Position numbers and translations under genes: made by a program
Notes under the pieces: generated by a model
Database searches by the model: none
What the model was told of the DNA's origin: nothing
Seen by the model: only the letters and a program-made list of their open reading frames with translations
Shown: positions 55,113-63,905 of the stretch, piece after piece
Layout: each line of letters starts with the position of its first letter
Position numbering within the stretch: the first letter of the stretch is position 1
Assembly: GCF_014645795.1 (NCBI RefSeq)
Contig: NZ_BMMK01000005.1
Coordinates: forward strand, 134,522-198,521
DNA length: 64,000 nucleotides
Source of the DNA: Longimycelium tulufanense
GTDB lineage: Bacteria > Actinomycetota > Actinomycetes > Mycobacteriales > Pseudonocardiaceae
Reading direction: 5' to 3'

Positions 55113-55880
55113 TCAGCGCCGGGTGAGGACGACCGGGCCGTCCTCGGTGACGGCAACGGTGTGCTCGACATGGGCGGCGCGGCTGCCGTCGGCGGTCCGC
55201 TGGGTCCACCCGTCATCGCCGGTCCGGTACTCGTCCCGACCACCCGCCAGGAACATCGGCTCGAGCGCCAGCACGAGTCCCGGCCGGAGTCGTAGTCCCC
55301 GGCCGGGCTGGCCTTCGTTCGGTACGAACGGGGCCTCGTGCATCTCCCGCCCGATGCCGTGTCCACCGTAGGCGGCCATCAGGCCGTAGCCGGCGGTGCG
55401 ACCGATGCTTCCGATGGCGTGGGCGATATCGCCCAGCCTGGCACCGACCTGTGCTGCTTGAACACCTGCGGCGAGGGCACGTTCGGCGCACTCGATCAGC
55501 TCGTGGTCCGCCGGATCTGCCGTGCCAACTACGAAGCTGATGGCGGCATCACCATGGAGGCCGTCGATGGAGGCACCGCAGTCGACACTGAGGAGGTCTC
55601 CGTCGGTGAGGTGGTAGTCGTTCGGGATCCCGTGGACGACGGCATCGTTGACCGAGGTGCACAGACACCCGGGATAGGGCATCGGCGCCCAGGACGGGTG
55701 GTAGTTCAGGAACGAGGGTTTCGCACCGGCGTCGCTGATCACGGACCTGGCGAGTTCGTCGAGTTCACGCAGGGAAGTTCCCGCCTCGGCGCGGCTGTGC
55801 ACGGCGGCGAGCGTCTCCGCCACCACACGTCCCGCCGCACGCATCGTCTCCAGCTCGGCGGGTGTCTTGAGTTCGATCAC
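55113..55880 (-). CDS. map: Type I methionine aminopeptidase
   Basis: A 255-aa metalloprotease. Metal ligands are visible: LLSVDCGASIDGLHGDAAIS (two Asp), AAYGGHGIGREMHE (His), ALEPMF (Glu) and AHVEHTVAV (Glu). It removes N-terminal Met from nascent proteins. GTG at 55880 (VIELKTPAELETM) is chosen for its GGGGGA 6 bp upstream and family fit; ATG 55907 would add nine residues. Actinomycetes usually have more than one map; proximity to an XRE gene suggests this is a conditional copy. Confidence 0.9.
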   Translation of the reverse strand: MIELKTPAELETMRAAGRVVAETLAAVHSRAEAGTSLRELDELARSVISDAGAKPSFLNYHPSWAPMPYPGCLCTSVNDAVVHGIPNDYHLTDGDLLSVDCGASIDGLHGDAAISFVVGTADPADHELIECAERALAAGVQAAQVGARLGDIAHAIGSIGRTAGYGLMAAYGGHGIGREMHEAPFVPNEGQPGRGLRLRPGLVLALEPMFLAGGRDEYRTGDDGWTQRTADGSRAAHVEHTVAVTEDGPVVLTRR

Positions 55881-55907
55881 GGGCGTTCCCCCGACGCGTT
55901 CGACCAT

Positions 55908-55935
55908 CCGGTATTACTTGACCGGTATTATTATA
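55908..55935 (-). promoter_or_regulatory. map promoter with direct repeats
   Basis: On the minus strand a perfect -10 box TATAAT (55935-55930) is followed by two TAATACCGG repeats (55930-55922 and 55916-55908), 14 bp apart, across the expected start site. They fit binding by a repressor such as the adjacent XRE protein. Confidence 0.55.
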
Positions 55936-56183
55936 ACGTATTCGGGTCCGTGCCGGATCCCCCGGCTCGGACCTGACACCCCGCGGCTACGCCACCGCTC
56001 GAGAGCCACGACCATCGCTGGCGATCAGGCACCCGGATCACTCGTCAGGGGCGTTCGGTAGTGAGCACCCCGGGACAACTGCTACCCTAAGTAGTGATTT
56101 GATCACCTCTGGTGACACTAGATCGGTGCGGCCGTTGTTGCCGAATGTCCGGGCCGGGGAGGGCCCGTCGGGGGTGACGGGGG

Positions 56184-57797
56184 ATGTCGATGCTGCCTGG
56201 TCGCCAGGTCGACCAGCGTCGCGGCTCCGGTGAGGCGCTGCTTTCCGAGATCGTCGCCGACCCGCTCGGCGGCGTGTCCCCTTCCGTCTACGAGACCGCC
56301 CGCCTCGTGCGCCTGGCACCGTGGTTGGCCGGTCATCGAGAGCGGTTGCGGTTCCTGCTCGACCGTCAGCACCCGGACGGCACCTGGGGCGGTCCGGGTT
56401 GCTATTCCCTGGTCCCTACCCTCAGCGCCACCGAGGCCCTGCTGGCACTCCTGGTCGGCGCCACCCCGGTCCGGGCGCCAGCAATGGCGCGGCCGGCAAT
56501 GGCGAGCGCCATCCGCCGCGCACTGGGAGCGTTGTCCGACTGGCTGGTGCCGGGCAACCACACACCGGTTCCCGACACCATCGCGGCAGAGCTCGTGATT
56601 CCCGCGCTCGTGGCGGATGTCAACGGCCATCTGGAGCACCTGGCCGCACACCGGGTCGCCGAGCTCTCCGGCTGGTGCGTGCCGGGTCGCCTGTCGATGC
56701 CGCCCGGAGTCGACGAGGGTGTGCTGCACCAGCTCCGGGACATGATCCGCCACGGCCGGACGCCACCCGCCAAGCTCCTGCACTCGTTGGAGGCTCTCGG
56801 CCCGATCACCCGGGGCGCCGCCGTCGTTCCGCACGAACACGGTGTTGTCGGCTGCTCCCCTGCCGCGACCGCGGCCTGGCTCGGGCGACCACCCGCCGGG
56901 CGACACCAGGACTCCGTCGAGTACCTGCGTGCCGTGCAGGAACGGCATGGCGGACCGGTGCCCGGTGTCGCGCCGGTGCCCTTCTTCGAGCTGAGCTGGG
57001 TTCTCGCCGCACTGACCGCCGACCTGGTGCCGATGGTGCCCCCAGCGCTGCTCGACCGGCTCTACGCCGCGGTGGGACCCGACGGTGTTCCCGCAGGCCC
57101 CGGGCTCCCCCCGGATGCCGACGACACCGCCACGGTGCTGTGCGTGCTGGCCCAGTGGGGTCGCCCGGTCCCGCCGGACTGTCTCTGGTCCTACCGGGGC
57201 AATGCCCACTTCTCCTGTTTCCACGCCGAACGAACCCCCTCCATCAGTACGAACGCGCACGTTCTCCAGGCGCTGGGAATGGCCGTGAACCGAGGACTCC
57301 TGCAAGGACGGCACGCGGAGAACGCGATCGACGAGCTCGTGTCCTGGCTGGGCAAATCCCAGCAGGACGAAGGGAACTGGTGGGACAAGTGGCACGCCTC
57401 GCCCTATTACGCGACGGCGTGTTGCGCACTGGCGCTCGCGCGCCATGGCGGGGAACGAGCCGCACGGATGGTGGAACAAGCGGTCGACTGGGTGCTCGGG
57501 ACCCAACGTGACGACGGCAGCTGGGGACGCTGGGTGGGTACACCCGAAGAAAGTGCCTATGCCATACAGACCCTGCTGAGGGCACCCGCATCCGCTCCGG
57601 AGAAACGTCTGAACCACGCCGTGGCACGGGGTTACACGTTCCTGGAAGCCACGCGGGCGGAGCATGACCACCTCCCGCTGTGGCACGACAAGGATCTCTA
57701 TGCCCCGCTTCGCGTCGTGCAGGCGGAGGTGATGGCGGCGATCCATCTCACCAGGACGAGCGCCCGCCTGACTCCCGCACCACGACGACCTTCGTAG
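56184..57797 (+). CDS. Class II (DxDD) terpene cyclase
   Basis: A 537-aa class II diterpene-type cyclase. The acid motif D-A-D-D is in GLPPDADDTATVLCVLA (residues about 311-314), and QW-like repeats are RQHPDGTWGG and QRDDGSWGRW. No DDxxD class I motif is visible, so the enzyme should protonate and cyclise a linear prenyl diphosphate (for instance GGPP to a labdane- or halimadane-type diphosphate) and leave the diphosphate in place. ATG 56184 is used; ATG 56190 is an alternative with better spacing from GGGGG. It heads an operon with a P450 and a UbiA-like protein. Confidence 0.87.
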   Translation: MSMLPGRQVDQRRGSGEALLSEIVADPLGGVSPSVYETARLVRLAPWLAGHRERLRFLLDRQHPDGTWGGPGCYSLVPTLSATEALLALLVGATPVRAPAMARPAMASAIRRALGALSDWLVPGNHTPVPDTIAAELVIPALVADVNGHLEHLAAHRVAELSGWCVPGRLSMPPGVDEGVLHQLRDMIRHGRTPPAKLLHSLEALGPITRGAAVVPHEHGVVGCSPAATAAWLGRPPAGRHQDSVEYLRAVQERHGGPVPGVAPVPFFELSWVLAALTADLVPMVPPALLDRLYAAVGPDGVPAGPGLPPDADDTATVLCVLAQWGRPVPPDCLWSYRGNAHFSCFHAERTPSISTNAHVLQALGMAVNRGLLQGRHAENAIDELVSWLGKSQQDEGNWWDKWHASPYYATACCALALARHGGERAARMVEQAVDWVLGTQRDDGSWGRWVGTPEESAYAIQTLLRAPASAPEKRLNHAVARGYTFLEATRAEHDHLPLWHDKDLYAPLRVVQAEVMAAIHLTRTSARLTPAPRRPS

Positions 57798-57816
57798 GAG
57801 TTGGGAAGGAGCAACG

Positions 57817-59076
57817 ATGAGTTGGAACGAGTTCCGGCTTCGTTTCACGACGTTCTCCTTTCTCGACTCCCTGACCGACAGTGCGTCCGGTGTCTTCGAG
57901 GTTCGGGCACGCGATCCTCGGCGGCTGCTCGTGTGGCATCCCGACGCGATCGAGGCGATCTTCCGCGTCGATCGGCGGATGGGCCACCTGCCGAGTGGCA
58001 CGTTGGGGCCATTGTTGGGTAGGCAGTCCCTGCTGTGGCTGGACGGACCGCGGCACTCCCTCTATCGGAAGGCTCTCGGCCCCGCGTTGTCCGGTCGGCA
58101 ACTGGACGGTTGGCGCGACATCATCAGTGGCACGGTCCACAGCGCTGTCGACGCCCTGCACCCCGGCGCGGTCGTCCCGTTGGCCAGCTGGGCCAGGAGC
58201 CTCACCCTTCGGGTCATCAGCCACCTCGTGTTCGGCCGCGTCGAAGGGGAACTGCTCACCGCGTTGCGGGCCTGGGTCGAGGGAGTCCTCGGCTCGCGCT
58301 CACGGACCCTGGCCTACCACTACCTTCGGGTCCATCCGTCGCTGCTCGCCCTCCGAGGTACGTTCCACCGACTGCGTCCCAACCTCGACCGGATGTTGCT
58401 GGCCTCGGGCCGGGCGGCAGAGTCACGGTCGCTGTCCGCCCTCTTGCTCGCGGAGGGGCCACTCGCCCCCCTCGAGGACGCCGAACTCCGGGACCAGTTG
58501 CTCTCCCTGCTGTTCGCGGGTCACGAGACCACCGCGTCGGCCACGGCGTGGACGCTTTATCTGCTGTCCCAACACGAGGAGGTGCAACACGACGTCCTGG
58601 ACGAGGTGTCGGGCACATCCGCCGACGGGTGGGACGCGGGGGAGCTCCCACTGCTGCACGCCGTGGTCCAGGAGGCCATGCGGGTGTGCCCGCCAGCGCT
58701 GGTCGCCGGGAAGCGGGTGCCCCTCAAGGAGACGGAGCTGGATGGCGAGGTGGTGCGGCCGGGAACGGTCCTGACCCCATGCATCTACCTGGCACATCAC
58801 CGGCCGGACGAGTTTGCCAGCTCGGAGCGGTTCGACCCGCGGCGGTTCCTCGACCAGCGGCTACCGGCCCGGCATTACTTACCCTTCGGTGGGGGCACGA
58901 GACGCTGTTTGGGCAGTGATCTCGCGCTCCGCGAGATCCGGTTGGTCGTGGCCGCGGTGCTCCGGCGTCGACAGCTGCGCTGCGTCAACCCCGGCGCCGG
59001 CGTTCGTCAGCTTCGCGGTCCGACCATGGCTCCTTCGTCCCGCCTCCGCATGGAGGTCACGGCATGTCGGGACTGA
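57817..59076 (+). CDS. Cytochrome P450
   Basis: A 419-aa P450. The I-helix motif is LLFAGHETTASATAW, the ExxR helix QEAMRV, and the haem loop LPFGGGTRRCLGSDLA (Cys ligand about residue 362). AAGGAG is 5 bp before the ATG. It lies 19 bp after the terpene cyclase gene and overlaps the UbiA-like gene, so it should oxidise the terpene product. No ferredoxin gene is in the operon. Confidence 0.9.
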   Translation: MSWNEFRLRFTTFSFLDSLTDSASGVFEVRARDPRRLLVWHPDAIEAIFRVDRRMGHLPSGTLGPLLGRQSLLWLDGPRHSLYRKALGPALSGRQLDGWRDIISGTVHSAVDALHPGAVVPLASWARSLTLRVISHLVFGRVEGELLTALRAWVEGVLGSRSRTLAYHYLRVHPSLLALRGTFHRLRPNLDRMLLASGRAAESRSLSALLLAEGPLAPLEDAELRDQLLSLLFAGHETTASATAWTLYLLSQHEEVQHDVLDEVSGTSADGWDAGELPLLHAVVQEAMRVCPPALVAGKRVPLKETELDGEVVRPGTVLTPCIYLAHHRPDEFASSERFDPRRFLDQRLPARHYLPFGGGTRRCLGSDLALREIRLVVAAVLRRRQLRCVNPGAGVRQLRGPTMAPSSRLRMEVTACRD

Positions 59077-59990
59077 CCGGTGCCCGACCGAGGGTTGCCA
59101 GGTGGTCGGACCTGGCCCATGCGCATAAGCTGGTTTTCCCTTTCCCTATATACTATTTCTGCCATGCGGGCTGGGGAGCGGGCTATGTGTCAGGTGGCTA
59201 CGGGGACGTCCTTGCCGTGCCCGTCGTGCTGGCACTGACCGCCAACCTCCTGGCCATCGTGGGTGGCGCGGCCCTGAACGCAACGGTCGACTTCCGAACG
59301 GACAGTCACAACCGCGGTAAGGAACGCATTGCCCGCGCGGTGATCCGCCTGGGTCCGAGGAACGTTCTGGCGTGGAGCGCGGTGGAGATCGCACTTTCCC
59401 TCTTGCTCGCCGCGTTCTCCACCCTGTTGACCGGAAACCTCGACACAGTGGCCGCGGTAACCCTGATGATCGCCCTCGGCCTGCTCTACGACCTGGAACC
59501 GGTGCGGCTCAAAAGGCGCGGGTTCCTCAATCCAGTTGCACTCGGGCTTTCCGCGGGGCTGCTTCCCGCTGTTGCCATCGCGAGCGCCGTCACCGCGCAT
59601 ATTCCAGCGGCGGTGTGGCTGGTCTTCGCCGGCTTGGGGGTCCTGGTTGGTGCGCGAGCGCTCTGGTGGTCGTTTCCGGACCGACACGGTGACTTGGCCA
59701 CCGGGATGCGAACACCGACGGTGCGTTACGGGACCGGCGCCACGGGGCTCATCACAGCCGTGGCGGCTGCGGTCGGACTCGGCCTGCTCGGCTGGGGCGT
59801 GTGGTGGCGCTACGGCCCGGCCTGGATGGTACTGGCCGTCGTGGTGGGCGGGGTCTTCCTCGTTCCCGTCATCGCCGTGTTGTGCCGGTCCGGCAAGCAC
59901 CAACCCGACGCTGCCCTGCTGCGCCGACACCATCTTCTCCTTGCCGCACTGGCCGATGTCGTGCTGGTCGCACTTCCCTTCCTTGCTTGA
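59064..59990 (+). CDS. UbiA-family membrane prenyltransferase or cyclase
   Basis: A 308-aa protein with eight to nine membrane spans. The first Asp-rich motif is ALNATVDFRTD (N-x3-D-x3-D), in the right place after span 2; the second, near YDLEPVRLKRRGFLN, is weaker. UbiA proteins move prenyl groups to aromatic or other acceptors, and some act as terpene cyclases. Overlap of 13 bp with the P450 and the class II cyclase upstream suggest that it either removes the diphosphate of the bicyclic intermediate or transfers it to an acceptor. Confidence 0.82.
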   Translation: MSGLTGARPRVARWSDLAHAHKLVFPFPIYYFCHAGWGAGYVSGGYGDVLAVPVVLALTANLLAIVGGAALNATVDFRTDSHNRGKERIARAVIRLGPRNVLAWSAVEIALSLLLAAFSTLLTGNLDTVAAVTLMIALGLLYDLEPVRLKRRGFLNPVALGLSAGLLPAVAIASAVTAHIPAAVWLVFAGLGVLVGARALWWSFPDRHGDLATGMRTPTVRYGTGATGLITAVAAAVGLGLLGWGVWWRYGPAWMVLAVVVGGVFLVPVIAVLCRSGKHQPDAALLRRHHLLLAALADVVLVALPFLA

Positions 59991-60043
59991 GAAACTGTCC
60001 CGTCGGCACGAAAGCGATGGCATGCGCCCGGCACATTCTGCGG

Positions 60044-60856
60044 TCAGGGCTTGCGGCCCAGTGCGGCGTAGCCGGCGAACCGTTCGGCGTTCAGGTCCAT
60101 CTCCTCTTCCGGACGCCAGAGCGGGACGGGCACCACACCGGGTTCGACGATGTCGAGCCCCGTCAAGAATCCTTCGACCTGCCGCAGGGAACGGAAGGTC
60201 AACGGCAGCACGGGGGTTCCGTACATCCGTTCCACCATCGAGAATCCAGCGAGCATGCTCTCGTCGTGGCCGGTGTGCGACATCGAGAGGTAGCTTCCCG
60301 GGGCAAGCCGGTCCAGATAGGAGCCGATCATCCCGGCGGGGTCGTCGGCGTCGGACACGAAATGCAACACGTCGGTCAGGAGCACGGCCACCGGTTCGTC
60401 CAGGTCGAGCAGGCGGCCCCGCTCGATGGCCGCCAGCACGCGGTCGGGCTGGCACAGGTCGGCGACGACGGCGCTGGCGCGGCTCGCACCACCGCCGCGA
60501 GCCAACAACATCCGGCTCTCGTTCACCACCACCGGATCAATGTCCACATAGACCACGCGGCTGGTGGGACCGTGGGCGCTCGCCACCTCGTGCACGTTCC
60601 CGGCGGTGGGCACGCCGGACCCCAGGTCGAGGAACTGCCGCACCCCGGCGCCGACGAGGTGGCGGACCACGCGCCGCAGGAATGCGCGGTGCACCCGCAC
60701 GATGTAGGGCAGCTGTGGCACACCCAGCTGTACCTGCTGCGCGACCGCGCGGTCCACGGGGCTGTGGTGGATCCCGCCCAACCAGTAGTCACGAATGCGA
60801 GCCGTACTCGGCTGCTCCGGGCCGTTGACGCCCGGGGCCCACACCGCCCGTCCCAC
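60044..60856 (-). CDS. SAV_2177-type SAM-dependent methyltransferase
   Basis: A 270-aa protein of the actinobacterial DUF574 family. QPSTARIRDYWLGGIHH is its N-terminal hallmark, then FLDLGSGVPTAGNVHEVA (motif I) and VVYVDIDPVVV (motif II). Target unknown; these proteins are numerous in actinomycetes and rarely clustered. It converges on the UbiA-like gene and is probably not part of the terpene operon. Confidence 0.88.
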   Translation of the reverse strand: MGRAVWAPGVNGPEQPSTARIRDYWLGGIHHSPVDRAVAQQVQLGVPQLPYIVRVHRAFLRRVVRHLVGAGVRQFLDLGSGVPTAGNVHEVASAHGPTSRVVYVDIDPVVVNESRMLLARGGGASRASAVVADLCQPDRVLAAIERGRLLDLDEPVAVLLTDVLHFVSDADDPAGMIGSYLDRLAPGSYLSMSHTGHDESMLAGFSMVERMYGTPVLPLTFRSLRQVEGFLTGLDIVEPGVVPVPLWRPEEEMDLNAERFAGYAALGRKP

Positions 60857-61113
60857 CGTGGTGACCCTCTCCTGTCGATGATCACTTGGCCGCGTGCGAA
60901 GCGCACCCTAGCCCAGGTGATCTTCCCCGGAAAGGGGGAAACAAGTACTTGCGATGGAAACAACCGCCATCAGGGGAACATGACGTGCGGCGAAAGAAAT
61001 CCTTTTCAGATCCGCCGAGTGTGCTGTTTGCACGACCAGCGCGTGCGCCGCTGCCTCCTGGGTCGTTCCCTACAGGGGGTCACCAAGACGGGTCACTGAA
61101 ACCCGACGGTGCC

Positions 61114-63030
61114 TCAGCCACCTCGCGAGCCGGATGGGCGTCGTGCCCTGCGTCGCGCCATGGGAGCGCCGGAGTTGATCCTGTCGGTTTCCGCGCGCTC
61201 CTCCGCCTGGGAGATCGCCCATGCGGCATTGATCAGGGCGACGTGACTGAACGCCTGGGGGAAGTTGCCGAGCAGCTCGCCCGTTGCCGAGTCGGCCTCC
61301 TCGGCGAGCAGGCCGAGGTCGTTGGCATGACCGGCCGCGAGCTCGAACACCTCCCGGGCCCGCCGCACCCGCCCCACGACCGCGAGGGCCTCGGCGAGCC
61401 AGAACGTGCACGGGAGGAAGGCGCCCTCACCACCGGGCAGCCCGTCCACCCCGCTGGTGGTCAGGTAACGCCGCACGAGGCCACGCTCGTCGGTGAGGCG
61501 GTTGGCCACCGCGTCGATCGTGGCGAGCACCCGCGGGTCGGTGGGGGGCAGGAAACCCACCCGGGACATCAGCAACGCCGAGGCGTCCAGTTCGGTGGAA
61601 CCGAACGACTGGGTGAACGCCCCGGCCCGCCGGCTCCATCCCTCTCGCTCGATCACCCGCCGGAGCGTCAGCGCGGTCTCGGACCAGTCCGGCACCCGGT
61701 GCTCGGCGCCGAGGCGCTCGGCGAGGTCGACTCCCTGGTGCACCGCCACCCAGCACATCAGCTTCGAGTGCAGGAAGTGCTGTGGGGTACCGCGGATCTC
61801 CCAGATCCCGTGATCGGCTTCGCGCCAGTGCCGGGCGGCGGCGTCGACCACGGCGACGAGGAAGCGGCGCAGCGGTGGAGCCAGCTCCCCCAACTGCTCC
61901 CGGAGCCGGTGCGCGGCGCCGATCAACTCACCGTAGAGGTCGAGCTGGGACTGCGACCACGCACCGTTGCCGATCCGCACCGGCCTGCTCCCCCGCCACC
62001 CGGCCAGGTGAGGCAGGATCCGTTCGGAGATCTGCCACTCGCCGCCGACGCCGAACAGGATCTGGAGGTGTTTCCCGGGTTCGTAGCTGGCCTCGGCCTC
62101 GGCCAGGAAGGTGAACAGGTCGGCCGCCTCGTCGGGACACGCGGCGACCCACAGCGCCCGCATCGTGAGGCTGGCGTCGCGTATCCACGCGTACCGGTAG
62201 TCCCAGTTGCGCTCGCCCCCGATCTCCTCGGGCAGGGATGTGGTCGGTGCGGCGATGATCGCGCCCGTCGGCTGGTAGCTCAGCGCGTGCAGCAGCCGAC
62301 CGGAAAGGTACACCTGGTCTCGATAGGGGCCCTCGTAGGTCTGGTGGACCCGCGACCACTCCCGCCAGGCCGCGGCGGTCGTCTCCAGGTGCCGTTCGAT
62401 CTCCGTGCCGGGTAGTGCCGAGAGCGCCGTCTTGCCCTGCCGGCTCCATTGCAGGGCGAAGTTCGCCCGTTCTCCCGCGCGCAGTTGCGCGCTCGCGAGC
62501 ACGGCCCCGTCCTGGACCACGACCGGGATCGGGCTGGTGAGCAGCAGCTGCTCGTTCCCGTTCCGGGCGAGGGCGCCGCCGCGCGTCAGCTCGATGCCGG
62601 GGACGACCTGGCCGTAGTCGGGGCGGGGTTGGAAGCGCATCTCGACCTCGACGCTGCCGTCGAGGCATTCCGCGCTTCGCAGTAGGACGTGGGGTGCCAC
62701 GGCCCCGAGCCGGTGCGGGTCCTTGGTCTCCCCCAGGGCCATCGTGTCGATGACGCGGAGCTTGCCGGTCCGCGTCTGGAACACGGTCTCCAGCACGAAC
62801 GTGTCGTCCCAGTAGTGCCGGGATACCGCGGTGCAGCCGACCGCGCACAGTGACCAGTGTCCGGCGGCGGGATCGAGCAGCGCCGCGAACTGGGACGGGC
62901 TGTCGAACCGGGGAAAACACAGCCAGCTGACCGTGCCGTCCTTGCCGACCAGGGCTGCCGAATGCCGGTCGGACAGCAGGGCGAGATCGGCCAGCGGTGA
63001 CCAGCTCGGGTGGATCTGCAGGTCCGGCAC
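61114..63030 (-). CDS. GH15 trehalase/glucoamylase-like enzyme
   Basis: A 638-aa intracellular GH15 protein. It begins HPSWSPLADLALLSDRHSAALVGKDGTVSWLCFPRFDSPSQ (core LALLSDRHSAALVG), and the barrel has GGERNWDYRYAWIRDAS, the general-acid segment IWEIRGTPQHFLHSKLMCW and a second Glu in ATGELLGNFPQAFSH. Actinobacterial homologues hydrolyse trehalose. GTG at 63030 is selected because AGGAGG lies 5 bp upstream; the frame is open to GTG 63150. Confidence 0.88.
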   Translation of the reverse strand: MPDLQIHPSWSPLADLALLSDRHSAALVGKDGTVSWLCFPRFDSPSQFAALLDPAAGHWSLCAVGCTAVSRHYWDDTFVLETVFQTRTGKLRVIDTMALGETKDPHRLGAVAPHVLLRSAECLDGSVEVEMRFQPRPDYGQVVPGIELTRGGALARNGNEQLLLTSPIPVVVQDGAVLASAQLRAGERANFALQWSRQGKTALSALPGTEIERHLETTAAAWREWSRVHQTYEGPYRDQVYLSGRLLHALSYQPTGAIIAAPTTSLPEEIGGERNWDYRYAWIRDASLTMRALWVAACPDEAADLFTFLAEAEASYEPGKHLQILFGVGGEWQISERILPHLAGWRGSRPVRIGNGAWSQSQLDLYGELIGAAHRLREQLGELAPPLRRFLVAVVDAAARHWREADHGIWEIRGTPQHFLHSKLMCWVAVHQGVDLAERLGAEHRVPDWSETALTLRRVIEREGWSRRAGAFTQSFGSTELDASALLMSRVGFLPPTDPRVLATIDAVANRLTDERGLVRRYLTTSGVDGLPGGEGAFLPCTFWLAEALAVVGRVRRAREVFELAAGHANDLGLLAEEADSATGELLGNFPQAFSHVALINAAWAISQAEERAETDRINSGAPMARRRARRPSGSRGG

Positions 63031-63359
63031 CACGGCCTCCTCATCTACCCCGCTCGATACCTGCCCATTGTCCGCCTGACCTGCGGTTCCGTGGGGATCA
63101 TCGACGGCGATTCGCGAGGGGTTGACCTGGTCGGGGTCCGCGGATGACACGGGTCAACGCGTTCTTACCCGGAACCTGGAACGGTGGGAGACCCCTAGCC
63201 GCGGGACCTCTACCGAGCCACTCTCGCTACTTTCCGCAACTGCTTGTAGCTCGGTCGAGTGAGAACCGGTCACCGGGGTACGTCGGCCGCTCCTGCTTGG
63301 GCGGATCCTGGGTCGGGTAGCCGAAGGAGCAGTGGCATCCGCCGCGGAAAGGGGGAGCC

Positions 63360-63842
63360 ATGCGTAGCCGTGCACGTCTGGCCGGCCACGCCGTACACCC
63401 GATGCTCATCGCGTTCCCGCTGGGTCTGCTGGTCACGGCGGTCATCTTCGATGTGCTGTTCTATGCCAGCGCGCGGGACAGCTTCGCGGTCGTGGCCGCA
63501 CACACCACCGCGGCCGGTGTCATCGGCGGTGTGGTGGCGAGCTTCTTCGGTTGGGTGGACTGGTACGCCGTGCCCAGCCGCACCCGCGCCAAGCGCGTCG
63601 GGCTGCTCCATGGTCTGGGCAACATGGCCGTTCTGGTGTTGTTCGCCATCAGCTGGATGCTGCGGTTGGACCAGCCGACCTGGCAGCCACCGGTGCTCGC
63701 CTTCGTGCTGGCCGTCGTCGGGTTGGTGGTGGCCACGATCGCCGCGTGGCTGGGCGGTGAGTTGGTCGAGCGGCTGGGGATGGGTGTCGACGAGAGCGCG
63801 AACCTCAACGCGCCCAGCTCGCTCGCCCGGCCCTCGCACTGA
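63360..63842 (+). CDS. DUF2231 membrane protein
   Basis: A 160-aa protein with four spans; GHAVHPMLIAFPLGLLVTAVIFD is the DUF2231 hallmark with a conserved His in the first helix. These proteins are often linked to haem or redox functions, but the role is not settled. GGGGGAG precedes the ATG. Confidence 0.87.
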   Translation: MRSRARLAGHAVHPMLIAFPLGLLVTAVIFDVLFYASARDSFAVVAAHTTAAGVIGGVVASFFGWVDWYAVPSRTRAKRVGLLHGLGNMAVLVLFAISWMLRLDQPTWQPPVLAFVLAVVGLVVATIAAWLGGELVERLGMGVDESANLNAPSSLARPSH

Positions 63843-63848
63843 TGCGTT

Positions 63849-63892
63849 GCATGCCCGTGTCGGCAGGAGCAACCCTGCCGACACGGGCATGC
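63849..63892. terminator. Very strong bidirectional terminator
   Basis: A perfect 19-bp stem (GCATGCCCGTGTCGGCAGG and its complement) with a 6-nt loop between the convergent DUF2231 and VanX-like genes. Confidence 0.85.
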
Positions 63893-63905
63893 CCGCCTGG
63901 TGCGC

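Noticed and set aside
56094..56106. GTGAT-TTG-ATCAC palindrome before the terpene cyclase
   Set aside because: Only 5-bp arms; too weak to name as an operator on its own.
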